The notes: a model not told the origin generated them from the sequence alone. A DNA stretch of 38,396 nt from Candidatus Avitreponema avistercoris (GCA_017694555.1 JADIMS010000029.1:1-38396), one strand, 5' to 3'; positions 29,237-37,964 are shown, counted from the stretch's first letter. Translations and numbers: made by a program.

Positions 29237-30943
29237 ATGTTTTTAGAAGATCAAAAAGACACTCCTGCTTTAAAAGATATTTTATCTTCACTTTCCCAGC
29301 AATTCTCTTTTGACCGTCTGGACCGGTGGCAGACTACAGCGGAGCTTCTGGATCTTGTCATCGACTTAATCCGCAGAAAAATCCCCGCTTCCGCGCCGCG
29401 CATATTTATGCACGAGGAAGATTCCAAGGAATACCGCGAAATCGACCGGGAAAGTATTGTCTCTATTCCGGACGACACAACGTTTACCGGATGTCTTTCC
29501 ATGCTCAGCGGCGGCATGGATCTGCTGCGCTTTTTTTCCGAATTCCAGGTTGAAGATCCGCTGACGCAGGAATTGCTGATGCGCATTTACGGCGGAAAAT
29601 ACATTATCCCGGTTATCCACCGGTTTTCGCTGCTCGGATTTATCCTGCTTGGTATCACCGAACAATCCCAGGCCGGCCCGGGCGAACCGTTCCTGACCGA
29701 AGAAGACCTGGATTTTCTGCACCGCCTTTCCGAGCACTTGCAGGCCAATTTTTTTGCGGCCCAAATAGCAGACCGCCGGCAAAAGGACCTGCTGAATCTG
29801 GCTTCCTTTCCGGAAATTCTCCACAAATACAAAACCGGTACGGATCTTTTGCAAAACATCATTGCGGATTTACACAGCCGGATCGATTTTGACTTTGGTA
29901 TTTGCTACCGGTTTGATGCAGCAGAAAATATCCTGCGCCCGGTCAGCTTTACCGGACTGAACGCCGAACCGGAAGATATAAAACCGGGAGAAGGAATTTC
30001 CGGCAAGATTTTCTCTTCCGGGAAGCCGGTTTTTGTCACAAACCGGGAAATGCATCCGTTTTTCTCTATTATCAGCGACGAAAGCTTTATTTCCGGCTCG
30101 TTCGTCTCTGCCCCAATCCGCGCGGATCAAAAAACGTTCGGCGTTATCACCATCGGCAGGAACCGGGAAACGGGCAGGAATTTCAGCACAGAACACTGTT
30201 ATGCACTGCAAATCGCCACCACGTTTATCGCTGCGGTGCTGAATAATCTTGAGCTGCTCGGAGAACTGGAAAACAGTTACATTGAAACCATTACCGCCCT
30301 TACCCGCGCGCTGGAAGCAAAAGACCAGTATACACGGGGACATTCGGAACGGGTAATGCGGATAGCCGTCGGTGTGGCGCAGGAAATGAATGTTCCGCCG
30401 CAAACCATTCACGACATCCAGTACGCCGCGATTCTGCACGACATCGGCAAAATCGGCATCAGTGAAAACATCATCCGTAAAACATCCCGGCTGACTGAAC
30501 AGGAATATGCAGAAATCAAATGCCATACGGCCATCGGCTTTGAAATTCTCAGCGGTTCTTCGTTTTTTGAAAAAATCCGGCTTCTCGTGTTGTATCACCA
30601 CGAAAAACTGAATGGCACGGGGTATTTTGCCAAAAAGGCAGGCGAATACCCGCCGGAAGTCATGATTATCAGCATATCCGATATTTACGACGCGCTTTCT
30701 TCCAACCGGCCTTACCGCAAACCGATGGAACCGGCCGAAGCCGTGGAAACCCTGCGGAAAGGAATCGGCACCAGTTTTTCGCAGGAAGTATTTGACGCTT
30801 TTGTCCGCTGGCTGCAAAAGCAATTCCCGGATCAGGATCTCCTTGCACAGCAAACCGGCAGCGGGGATTCCGCCCAAAACCCGGCATTTGCTGTCCGCAA
30901 TTCTGCGCTGGAAGACCCGGAACTGCTGAATTCCCGCTTCTGA
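29237..30943 (+). CDS. GAF-domain HD-GYP family protein (cyclic-di-GMP phosphodiesterase-like; GYF variant)
   Basis: C-terminal 'RGHSERVMRIAVGV...YAAILHDIGKIGISENIIRK...LYHHEKLNGTGYF...DIYDALSSNRPYR'; GAF-like central region. Confidence 0.9.
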   Translation: MFLEDQKDTPALKDILSSLSQQFSFDRLDRWQTTAELLDLVIDLIRRKIPASAPRIFMHEEDSKEYREIDRESIVSIPDDTTFTGCLSMLSGGMDLLRFFSEFQVEDPLTQELLMRIYGGKYIIPVIHRFSLLGFILLGITEQSQAGPGEPFLTEEDLDFLHRLSEHLQANFFAAQIADRRQKDLLNLASFPEILHKYKTGTDLLQNIIADLHSRIDFDFGICYRFDAAENILRPVSFTGLNAEPEDIKPGEGISGKIFSSGKPVFVTNREMHPFFSIISDESFISGSFVSAPIRADQKTFGVITIGRNRETGRNFSTEHCYALQIATTFIAAVLNNLELLGELENSYIETITALTRALEAKDQYTRGHSERVMRIAVGVAQEMNVPPQTIHDIQYAAILHDIGKIGISENIIRKTSRLTEQEYAEIKCHTAIGFEILSGSSFFEKIRLLVLYHHEKLNGTGYFAKKAGEYPPEVMIISISDIYDALSSNRPYRKPMEPAEAVETLRKGIGTSFSQEVFDAFVRWLQKQFPDQDLLAQQTGSGDSAQNPAFAVRNSALEDPELLNSRF

Positions 30944-30944
30944 C

Positions 30945-30966
30945 GCACAGCACAGCACAGCACAGC
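30945..30966. repeat. short tandem repeat (GCACA)n, about 4.4 copies, between convergent genes
   Basis: GCACAGCACAGCACAGCACAGC read directly just after the TGA of the HD-GYP gene. Confidence 0.8.
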
Positions 30967-30977
30967 GGACAAAAGGA

Positions 30978-32255
30978 TTACACCGCAGCCAAAGCCTGGT
31001 CAATATCGGCCAGAATATCCTCCACGTTTTCCAGACCGCAGCTGAAGCGGATCATACCGCCGTCTATGCCGGCCGCCTGCAGCTGTTCGTCCGTCAGCTG
31101 CCGGTGTGTCGCACTGGCGGGATGCAGGACACAGCTCCGGATGTCTGCAACATGCACTTCGCGCGAAGTAAGTTTCAGCGCATCAGTGAATTTCATCGCG
31201 GCGTTTTTTCCGCCCTTCATCGACAGCGAAATTACCCCGCTGCATCCGTCCGGCAAATATTTATCCGCAAGCGTTTTGTACGGATCGCCGGGCAAAGCCG
31301 GATACCCGACCGATGCCACCAGCGGCGATTCCCGGAAATGTTCCGCAACGCGCAGTCCGTTTGCACAATATTGCCGCATCCGCACAGGAAGCGTTTCCAA
31401 ACCGAGGTTCAGCAGAAAAGCCGAATGCGCCGCCGGATAACAGCCAAAATCACGCATCAGCTGCATCCGGGCTTTGATAATATACGCCGCCCGGCCGAAT
31501 GCTTCGGTATATTTTACGCCGTGATAACTTTCATCCGGAAGGACAAAATCCGCAAACACCCCTGTTTTTTCATATGCCGACGCCCAGTCAAAATTTCCGG
31601 AGTCTACAATAACGCCGCCGATTTGCAGCGCATGACCGTCCAGATATTTTGAAGTGGAATGGATGACGATGTCCGCGCCCCAGGCAATGGGGCGGCACAA
31701 CACCGGCGTCGCAAAAGTGTTGTCGATAATCAGCGGCACATTCTTTGCATGCGCGGCACGGGCCAGCTTTTCGATATCACAAACCTGCATCGAAGGATTT
31801 GTCAGCGTTTCACCGAACACGGCTTTTGTACCGGGGCGGAATTTGGCCAGAATCTCTTCCTCCGAATCGCCGCCGTCAAACCAAATGCATTCAATGCCCA
31901 GCCGTTTCAGCGTTACCGAAAACAGATTCACCGTCCCGCCGTACACGGAATTCATAGCCAAAAAACTGTCGCCGGCTGAACAAAGATTCAGGATAGCCAG
32001 CAGGGAAGCTGCCTGTCCGCTTGTTGTCAGCATAGCGCCCACGCCGCCTTCCAGCGCCGCAATTTTTTTCTCCACTGCGTCACAGGTCGGATTGGCAAAA
32101 CGGGAATACATATATTCCGTCGGCATATCAAAAAGCCGCGCAATATGCTCCGTGGAATCAAAGCGGTATGTTGTACTCTGGACAATGGGAACCACTCCCG
32201 GGCCGCCGTTCTCCGGCGTATAGCCTTCATGCAGGCACTGTGTTTCAATATTCAT
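30978..32255 (-). CDS. O-acetylhomoserine aminocarboxypropyltransferase/cysteine synthase-like PLP enzyme (start ATG 32255)
   Basis: 'TQCLHEGYTPENGGPGVVPIVQSTTYRFDSTEHIA', 'VHSTSKYLDGHALQIGGVIVDSG'-type PLP site, GGAGG SD upstream of ATG 32255. Confidence 0.93.
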   Translation of the reverse strand: MNIETQCLHEGYTPENGGPGVVPIVQSTTYRFDSTEHIARLFDMPTEYMYSRFANPTCDAVEKKIAALEGGVGAMLTTSGQAASLLAILNLCSAGDSFLAMNSVYGGTVNLFSVTLKRLGIECIWFDGGDSEEEILAKFRPGTKAVFGETLTNPSMQVCDIEKLARAAHAKNVPLIIDNTFATPVLCRPIAWGADIVIHSTSKYLDGHALQIGGVIVDSGNFDWASAYEKTGVFADFVLPDESYHGVKYTEAFGRAAYIIKARMQLMRDFGCYPAAHSAFLLNLGLETLPVRMRQYCANGLRVAEHFRESPLVASVGYPALPGDPYKTLADKYLPDGCSGVISLSMKGGKNAAMKFTDALKLTSREVHVADIRSCVLHPASATHRQLTDEQLQAAGIDGGMIRFSCGLENVEDILADIDQALAAV

Positions 32256-32333
32256 GGCTGCCTCCGGCTCCAGTATAGCAACCGGAGAAAAGAGAAACAA
32301 GGGACATATTTTGCCGTTGCCCCCGTTCTTTTC

Positions 32334-32362
32334 TTGCCTGCCCCGGAAAAAAAAGGTATACT
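32334..32362 (+). promoter_or_regulatory. predicted promoter TTGCCT-N17-TATACT, 8 nt before ATG 32371
   Basis: -35 32334-32339, -10 32357-32362; no SD between -10 and ATG. Confidence 0.55.
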
Positions 32363-32370
32363 CTGCTGTT

Positions 32371-32763
32371 ATGGAACAAAAAATGACCGCTTCCAAAGAA
32401 GATTATCTGGAAGCGATTCTGGACTGCGAGGACGAAGAAGGAAACGCACGCTCCGTCGATATTGCACGTGTGCTGCATGTTTCCCGCCCCAGCGTCAACA
32501 AAAGCCTGTCCGTGCTGAAAGAAAACGGTCTTGTTGAGCATGAACGTTACGGCGTCATCAGCCTGACCAAAGAGGGGCGGAGCGTGGCGGCGAGGGTCCG
32601 GGAGCTGCACGATACCCTGAAATTGTTCCTGACCGATGTTCTGGGCATTCCGCCGCAAATTGCAGAGCAGGATGCCTGCCGCATGGAACATGCCATCAGC
32701 GAAACAACGGCAGAAAACCTGAAACAGTATTTACAAAAGCAGCTGCCTAAGAAATCCGGATAA
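32371..32763 (+). CDS. DtxR/MntR-family metal-dependent transcriptional regulator (short form, no C-terminal SH3/FeoA domain)
   Basis: 'MTASKEDYLEAILDCEDEEGNARSVDIARVLHVSRPSVNKSLSVLKENGLVEHERYGVISLTKEG', metal-site-like 'DACRMEH'; start reassigned from track 32254. Confidence 0.88.
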   Translation: MEQKMTASKEDYLEAILDCEDEEGNARSVDIARVLHVSRPSVNKSLSVLKENGLVEHERYGVISLTKEGRSVAARVRELHDTLKLFLTDVLGIPPQIAEQDACRMEHAISETTAENLKQYLQKQLPKKSG

Positions 32764-32776
32764 AAGCCCTTATCCG
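32757..32776. terminator. hairpin CGGATAA-AAGCCC-TTATCCG spanning both convergent stop codons (candidate bidirectional terminator, no strong T tract)
   Basis: 7 bp perfect inverted repeat; TAA of DtxR gene in left arm, TAA (minus) of PSP1 gene in right arm. Confidence 0.5.
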
Positions 32777-33759
32777 TCCACAATCCGCCATTTTTCCCCG
32801 GACAGCGTCATGCGGAAAGCCGGAATTTCCAGAATCCGCTCGTCTTCGCCAATCAGCCGGATCCGCTCGGTGATGGGGTTTACTTCCGACACCCGGAACA
32901 TACAGCCGTCGTAAAACACGCGGACACCGGGATTCGGCATTTTTTTGCGCGCTTCCACGTACCAGTCGTATTCATAAGCCAGACAGCACAAAAGACGCCC
33001 GCACTGTCCGGAAATTTTCAGCGAATTGATGGACAGATTCTGCTCTTTCGGCATTTTGATGGATACCGGCCGCAGATGATCTGACACCGAATGGCAGCAA
33101 TACGGACGCCCGCAGACCCCCAGCCCTCCGGTAATTTTTGATTCATCGCGGACGCCGATTTGCCGTAACTCAATCCGCTCCAAACCCTTTTCTTTCCCTT
33201 TCAGGGAAGCAGACAAATCCTTTACCAAATTGCGGAAATCCACGCGGTTTTCTGCACTGAAAAAAAACAGAATCTTGGAACCGTCAAGCAAAAAATGTGC
33301 TGAAATCGGTTTCATATCCAAATGATGCGCCGTGATTTTTTCCCGGAAAACCCCAAAGACATACTCTTCTTCTTTCCGGAAATTCTCCGCCTTTTTCCGG
33401 TCCTGTTCGGTAGCCGGCCGTTCAATGACGCCGATGTTTTCCGGTTTAACGCCGACCGGTGCGCGCACTTTTCCCAGCACACGGGCCAGATCCCGCCCGT
33501 AACGGGTCGGCACCAGTACATACGTACCGCGGGCAAGTTCATCCCCGGCAAACGAAGCATAAAAGCTTTCATTGGAGTAATCCAATTTCAAATGATAAAG
33601 CGTACCGGAAAACGCAAAATCCGCTTCCGAGAAATTTCCGGCAAATGCTTCGGCTTCTTCATCTTCCAGATCTTCAAGCCGGCGGATCTCTTCCTGGGAA
33701 ATTGTATCGCCGTCTTCCGCATATGAATCCGCCATGTAAATTTCGTCATCCGTTTCCAT
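32770..33759 (-). CDS. PSP1-domain protein (RicT/YaaT-like)
   Basis: 'GGLGVCGRPYCCHSVSDHLRPVSIKMPKEQNLSINSLKISGQCGRLLCCLAYEYDWY' Cys-rich PSP1 signature; GGGAG SD before ATG 33759. Confidence 0.93.
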   Translation of the reverse strand: METDDEIYMADSYAEDGDTISQEEIRRLEDLEDEEAEAFAGNFSEADFAFSGTLYHLKLDYSNESFYASFAGDELARGTYVLVPTRYGRDLARVLGKVRAPVGVKPENIGVIERPATEQDRKKAENFRKEEEYVFGVFREKITAHHLDMKPISAHFLLDGSKILFFFSAENRVDFRNLVKDLSASLKGKEKGLERIELRQIGVRDESKITGGLGVCGRPYCCHSVSDHLRPVSIKMPKEQNLSINSLKISGQCGRLLCCLAYEYDWYVEARKKMPNPGVRVFYDGCMFRVSEVNPITERIRLIGEDERILEIPAFRMTLSGEKWRIVDG

Positions 33760-33795
33760 TTTTTCTCCCAAAGCATTCCTGCACAGCGAAGCCGC

Positions 33796-34344
33796 TTACG
33801 AAAGCAAATCCACCAGCAGACCTTTGATTTCTTCAACCTTGGCCAGAATCGTCAGCCGGTCTCTCTGGTTTGCCAAAATTGAAGCAGCCAGTTTTTCCAG
33901 TTTTTCGTCAATCACATGAATCTGCGTATACTGCTTTTGCCGGATTTCCAGCCCTTTGCGGATACGCAGGCCTTCAGAAGTTTCCACCTGGAAAGAACGC
34001 GCAACAACAAAGCGGATAAAATTCCGCACAGCTTCTTTATAGCGGACAATGTTATCCGGAACCGGACGTTCCTGCAAAGCGTCCCCGGCTGCCGAAACGC
34101 CGTCCAGAAGCGCAGGCAAAATTTTATCTTCCGGCAAAGACGCCAGTTCCGGCGGAAGCTCCGGCAGTTCCGTATTTTCCCCGGTTTCCTGCTGTTTTTC
34201 CAGAATGCGGGCAAACCGTGAAGCCCGGTTTTTTTCCGCTTTATTCAACACGCCGGATTTTGAACCGGGCTGCATACCGGACGCCTGCGCAGCAAGGGAA
34301 GCGAAATACGCAGACGTAGGGTCAATCTGTCCGGGCGCCGGCAT
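33796..34344 (-). CDS. DUF327/YaaR-like protein
   Basis: 'YKEAVRNFIRFVVARSFQVE...QIHVIDEKLEKLAASILANQRDRLTILAKVEEIKGLLVDLLS'; ATGA-type overlap with bactofilin gene. Confidence 0.85.
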   Translation of the reverse strand: MPAPGQIDPTSAYFASLAAQASGMQPGSKSGVLNKAEKNRASRFARILEKQQETGENTELPELPPELASLPEDKILPALLDGVSAAGDALQERPVPDNIVRYKEAVRNFIRFVVARSFQVETSEGLRIRKGLEIRQKQYTQIHVIDEKLEKLAASILANQRDRLTILAKVEEIKGLLVDLLS

Positions 34345-34796
34345 CAGAACGGAGACTCCCTGTTGCCGGAGTTTCCGTTTCCCGGCGTTTCATAACCGGA
34401 ATTCGCCGCCGCCCGGCGGTTATTCCAGGCAAAACAGGCTTTGTCAAATTTTTCCGCATCATTTACCGCAAAGCAATAGCCGTGCAGCAGGACGGATTCC
34501 GCCACGGTAAGTTTTTTGGTCAGCACATCGCCAAGTACCATCCCGGAAGGCAGAATATCCACGCCCTCCGGCGCAATGACGTTCCCTTCGACGATCCCCC
34601 CGATGGTTACCATTTGACCGCGGACGTCCCCCCGGATCCGGGAATTTTCCCCGATAATCACGCGGCCCGAAGCCTGTAGATTTCCGTCCAAATCCCCGTC
34701 AATCCGCACAAATCCGGAAACATTCAGTTCACCCCGCACCAGCGAACCGGCGCCGATCAGCGTATTGATGGAAATATCTTTTACCGCGGCAGCCAT
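34344..34796 (-). CDS. bactofilin family polymer-forming protein
   Basis: 'NTLIGAGSLVRGELNVSGFVRIDGDLDGNLQASGRVIIGENSRIRGDVRGQMVTIGGIVEGNVIA' beta-helical repeat. Confidence 0.95.
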   Translation of the reverse strand: MAAAVKDISINTLIGAGSLVRGELNVSGFVRIDGDLDGNLQASGRVIIGENSRIRGDVRGQMVTIGGIVEGNVIAPEGVDILPSGMVLGDVLTKKLTVAESVLLHGYCFAVNDAEKFDKACFAWNNRRAAANSGYETPGNGNSGNRESPF

Positions 34797-34798
34797 AA

Positions 34799-35827
34799 TT
34801 ACTGATTCTTGTAGCTGGTATCCCGAATATTCAGATATTTAATCGGGTCAACCACTTCGGATCCGATATGAATTTCATAATGCAGGTGCGGGCCGGTAGA
34901 AATCCCGGTGTTACCGATGTACCCGATAACCTGTCCCTGTTCCACATGCTCCCCGCGCTTGACCCGCTGCGAAAGCAAATGTGCATAGCGGGTATAAAAT
35001 CCGTGTTTGTGCCGGATAATTACGTAATTCCCGAAGCCCGGGTCATAATCCACCATAACGATCTGCCCGTCCGCGGTGGCCAGCACCGGATCCCCGGAAC
35101 GGTAGGTGGAAAGGTCGATCCCTTTATGGATATACCACTGTTTGGAAAACACATGGCGGTTCTGTCCGAACATCTGTGAAATATGGCCAATTCCGCCCTG
35201 AATCGGCCACAAACTGGGAATATCGGAAAACAAAGCATCGCGCGAATTCAACAGCTTGCCGATTTCTTCAATCGGCTGCACGGAGTCTTCCAAAAACGAA
35301 GAAATCCGCTGCAAATCCGCCGCTTCCGGCAATTCCCCGCGCGAAGTCTGCCTGATGTCAAAAAACGAAGAAAGGTCGCCCGAACGGACCGAATCCTCTT
35401 CGGAAGCCGTGTCGATACCAACCAAAGACAGCGTTTCGGAAAAACTGGTCTGAAAATTGCGCGCCGCATTCAACAGCGATCCGGTTTCGTCTTTCAGACG
35501 GTCCAGACTGGCCCGGGTTTCCGTAATTTCCTGTTCCAGCGAAGCAAGCGTACGCTCTGAAGTAATCACCCGCCGGGAATAGATAAAAAAGGCGGAAAAT
35601 ATACCGGTAAGCAACAGCACAAAAAGCGAAATGGAAAACACCGAGGCTTGTATGTTGATAACTTTTTTCTGAGAATGCGGCACCAGCATAATTGTAATTT
35701 TCCGCCCGGCGCCGGCAATAACCGCCCGGAAAAAACCTGCCACAGCGGAAAATATACTTTTGAAAATCCGGCGGACGGTCCGCACGGCACGGTTTTCTAT
35801 CCGTTTATAGCCTCTCGTTTTTGCCAA
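34799..35827 (-). CDS. M23-family peptidoglycan metallopeptidase with N-terminal TM and coiled coil; TTG start
   Basis: 'QWYIHKGIDLSTYRSGDPVLATADGQIVMVDYDPGFGNYVIIRHKHGFYTRYAHL' and 'GPHLHYEIHIGSEVVDP'; AGGAG upstream of TTG. Confidence 0.94.
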   Translation of the reverse strand: MAKTRGYKRIENRAVRTVRRIFKSIFSAVAGFFRAVIAGAGRKITIMLVPHSQKKVINIQASVFSISLFVLLLTGIFSAFFIYSRRVITSERTLASLEQEITETRASLDRLKDETGSLLNAARNFQTSFSETLSLVGIDTASEEDSVRSGDLSSFFDIRQTSRGELPEAADLQRISSFLEDSVQPIEEIGKLLNSRDALFSDIPSLWPIQGGIGHISQMFGQNRHVFSKQWYIHKGIDLSTYRSGDPVLATADGQIVMVDYDPGFGNYVIIRHKHGFYTRYAHLLSQRVKRGEHVEQGQVIGYIGNTGISTGPHLHYEIHIGSEVVDPIKYLNIRDTSYKNQ

Positions 35828-35922
35828 AACAAGCTCTCCTGTCGTTCACCGAAGAACGTTTCATCCTATCATAGGTTGAAACACAGTGTCAAATCCGCGT
35901 TTCCTTCCGCAAGTATTTTTTG

Positions 35923-35951
35923 TTGACGGCACAGATACCCTGTGGTATATT
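35923..35951 (+). promoter_or_regulatory. predicted promoter TTGACG-N17-TATATT for tatD
   Basis: -35 35923-35928; -10 35946-35951; about 56 nt leader. Confidence 0.5.
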
Positions 35952-36013
35952 TTTGCCGAAGCAGTTGGAACACCCCGAAAACCATATTGCACAATTGCAA
36001 AAGAGAGAAAACC

Positions 36014-36787
36014 ATGCAAATTTTTGATACTCATGCCCATATCGGCCTCATTTATGACGATCCTATAGAACAGCTCCGGGTTATCCAGGAAGCAAAACGG
36101 GCAAAAGTTACGCGGATCATCAGCATTTGCAATAACCTCCACGACTTCAACACCGTTTATCAAACACTGAAAACCGAACCGTCCATTTACCACGCTATCG
36201 GCGTTTCTCCTTCCGAAGTCACCAATCCGGGCCGGGACTGGATTCATACGGTGGAAGAAGGCCTCAAACTTCCGGGCGTTGTTGCACTTGGTGAAATCGG
36301 CCTGGATTACTTCCGGAAATTCGGAGATAAAAAATCCCAAATTGAACTTTTTATCACCCAGCTGGAAATCGCCTCCAAAGCAAACGTCCCCGTTATTATA
36401 CATAATCGGGATGCCGGACAAGATGTTTTAGCTGTTCTTGCAGAAAAACTTCCGGAAGCCGGCGGCGTACTGCATTGTTATTCAGAAGACGCAGAATATG
36501 CCCGGCTGGCGCTGGACCTGAATCTGTATTTTTCATTCGCAGGAAACCTGACTTACCGCAACGCCCGCAATTTGCACGAGACCATTCTTTCCCTGCCCAA
36601 GGACCGCATCCTTGTGGAATCCGAAAGCCCGTTTATGGTTCCGGCTGAATACCGCGGTAAACGGAATATGCCCGCGTATACGGTATCCACGGTGAAATTC
36701 ATGGCAGAAATGCTGGAAATGGATATCGAAGAACTTGCCGCGCAGCTTTGGAAAAACAGCTGTACGCTGTTCCGTTTACCGGAATAA
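36014..36787 (+). CDS. TatD-family metal-dependent hydrolase (variant active-site motif)
   Basis: 'FDTHAHIG', 'VVALGEIGLDYF', 'VIIHNRDA', 'ILVESESPFMVPAEYRGKRNMP'; start at ATG 36014. Confidence 0.92.
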   Translation: MQIFDTHAHIGLIYDDPIEQLRVIQEAKRAKVTRIISICNNLHDFNTVYQTLKTEPSIYHAIGVSPSEVTNPGRDWIHTVEEGLKLPGVVALGEIGLDYFRKFGDKKSQIELFITQLEIASKANVPVIIHNRDAGQDVLAVLAEKLPEAGGVLHCYSEDAEYARLALDLNLYFSFAGNLTYRNARNLHETILSLPKDRILVESESPFMVPAEYRGKRNMPAYTVSTVKFMAEMLEMDIEELAAQLWKNSCTLFRLPE

Positions 36788-36814
36788 TCTGCGGCGGACG
36801 GCCGTATATCCTGC

Positions 36815-37870
36815 ATGAGCAAAACCGGATCCCTGCTGCATCCCGTGCAGATCGGGGGACTTACGCTTCCCGGAAACCTGTTTCTCGCACCGGTTGCCGG
36901 ATATTCTGATTATGCATTCCGCAGTATTTGTGCAGAATTCGGCGCGTCTTTCGCGTTCACCGAGATGGTTTCCGCGGAAGCCTTGGTACGGAATTCGGGG
37001 AAAACGAAAACGCTGATGGCGCGTGCGCGCAGCGAAAAAGCATACGCGGTCCAACTTTTCGGCGCAGATCCGGCAACAGTCGGGCAGGCGGCCCGGATTG
37101 TGCTGGAAACCACCGATACAGACTGCCTGGATATCAATGCAGGCTGCCCGGTACCCAAAATCGTAAAAACCGGCGCAGGTGCAGCGCTGACCAGAGACCC
37201 GGACAGGCTTTTTTTTGTCGTACAGGCTGCGGTAAACGCCGTACAAAAAGCGGCGGAAGAAACCGCCCGCAAACAGGTGCCGGTTACCGTAAAAATCCGG
37301 GCAGGATGGGACGCTTCAGCCATTACCTGGAAAGAAGCTGCGGAGGCTGCCATCCAAGCCGGCGCGGCTGCGGTTACCCTGCATCCGAGGACGCGGGCGC
37401 AGGGCTATGAGGGAAAAGCCGACTGGAATCTGATTACCCGGCTCAAAGCATCCGCCGGCCGGAAATTTCCGGCGGTAAAAATATTCGGTTCCGGCGACCT
37501 GTTTTCTCCGGAAGACGCACAAAACATGCTGCAGGAAACCGGCTGCGACGGGGTAATGTTTGCACGGGGAGCATTGGGGAATCCCTTTATTTTCTGCCAG
37601 ACAGCCGCCCTGCTGTCCGGAAAACCCGTGCCGGAAATTTCCGATGAAGAGCGGATCCGCGCCGGATGGCGGGAATTTCTGCTCCTGCAGGAACACGCCG
37701 GGGAAGCGCTTGCCTGCATGGAAATGCGGAAACGTTTCTGCGCTTACACCAAAGGGATAGGGCACGGAGCAAAACTGCGCGACGCACTTGTCCGCGGAAA
37801 AAGCGAAGCCGAATTCCGGAAAATCTTCACCGGCGCCGGATTTTCCCTTTCCGGCATCCAAACGCACTGA
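36815..37870 (+). CDS. dus: tRNA-dihydrouridine synthase (DusB-like)
   Basis: 'LAPVAGYSDYAFRSICAEFGASFAFTEMVSAEAL', 'DINAGCPVPKIVKTGAGAALTRDP', 'VTLHPRTRAQGYEGKADWNLI'. Confidence 0.95.
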   Translation: MSKTGSLLHPVQIGGLTLPGNLFLAPVAGYSDYAFRSICAEFGASFAFTEMVSAEALVRNSGKTKTLMARARSEKAYAVQLFGADPATVGQAARIVLETTDTDCLDINAGCPVPKIVKTGAGAALTRDPDRLFFVVQAAVNAVQKAAEETARKQVPVTVKIRAGWDASAITWKEAAEAAIQAGAAAVTLHPRTRAQGYEGKADWNLITRLKASAGRKFPAVKIFGSGDLFSPEDAQNMLQETGCDGVMFARGALGNPFIFCQTAALLSGKPVPEISDEERIRAGWREFLLLQEHAGEALACMEMRKRFCAYTKGIGHGAKLRDALVRGKSEAEFRKIFTGAGFSLSGIQTH

Positions 37871-37935
37871 CGGCAAAACAAACGTATCCTGCCGGCAAGT
37901 TGCGGCAAACAAACCGGCCCTCCGTTACGGATTCT

Positions 37936-37964
37936 TGCAACAGGGGGAGAAAATGCTTTACAAT
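37936..37964 (+). promoter_or_regulatory. predicted promoter about TTGCAA-N18-TACAAT, 8 nt before ATG 37973
   Basis: -35 at 37935-37940, -10 at 37959-37964, no good SD before ATG. Confidence 0.5.

Noticed and set aside
29870-31003. 377 aa minus ORF antisense to the HD-GYP gene
   Set aside because: Low-complexity Phe/Arg/Gly-rich translation opposite a clear HD-GYP protein.
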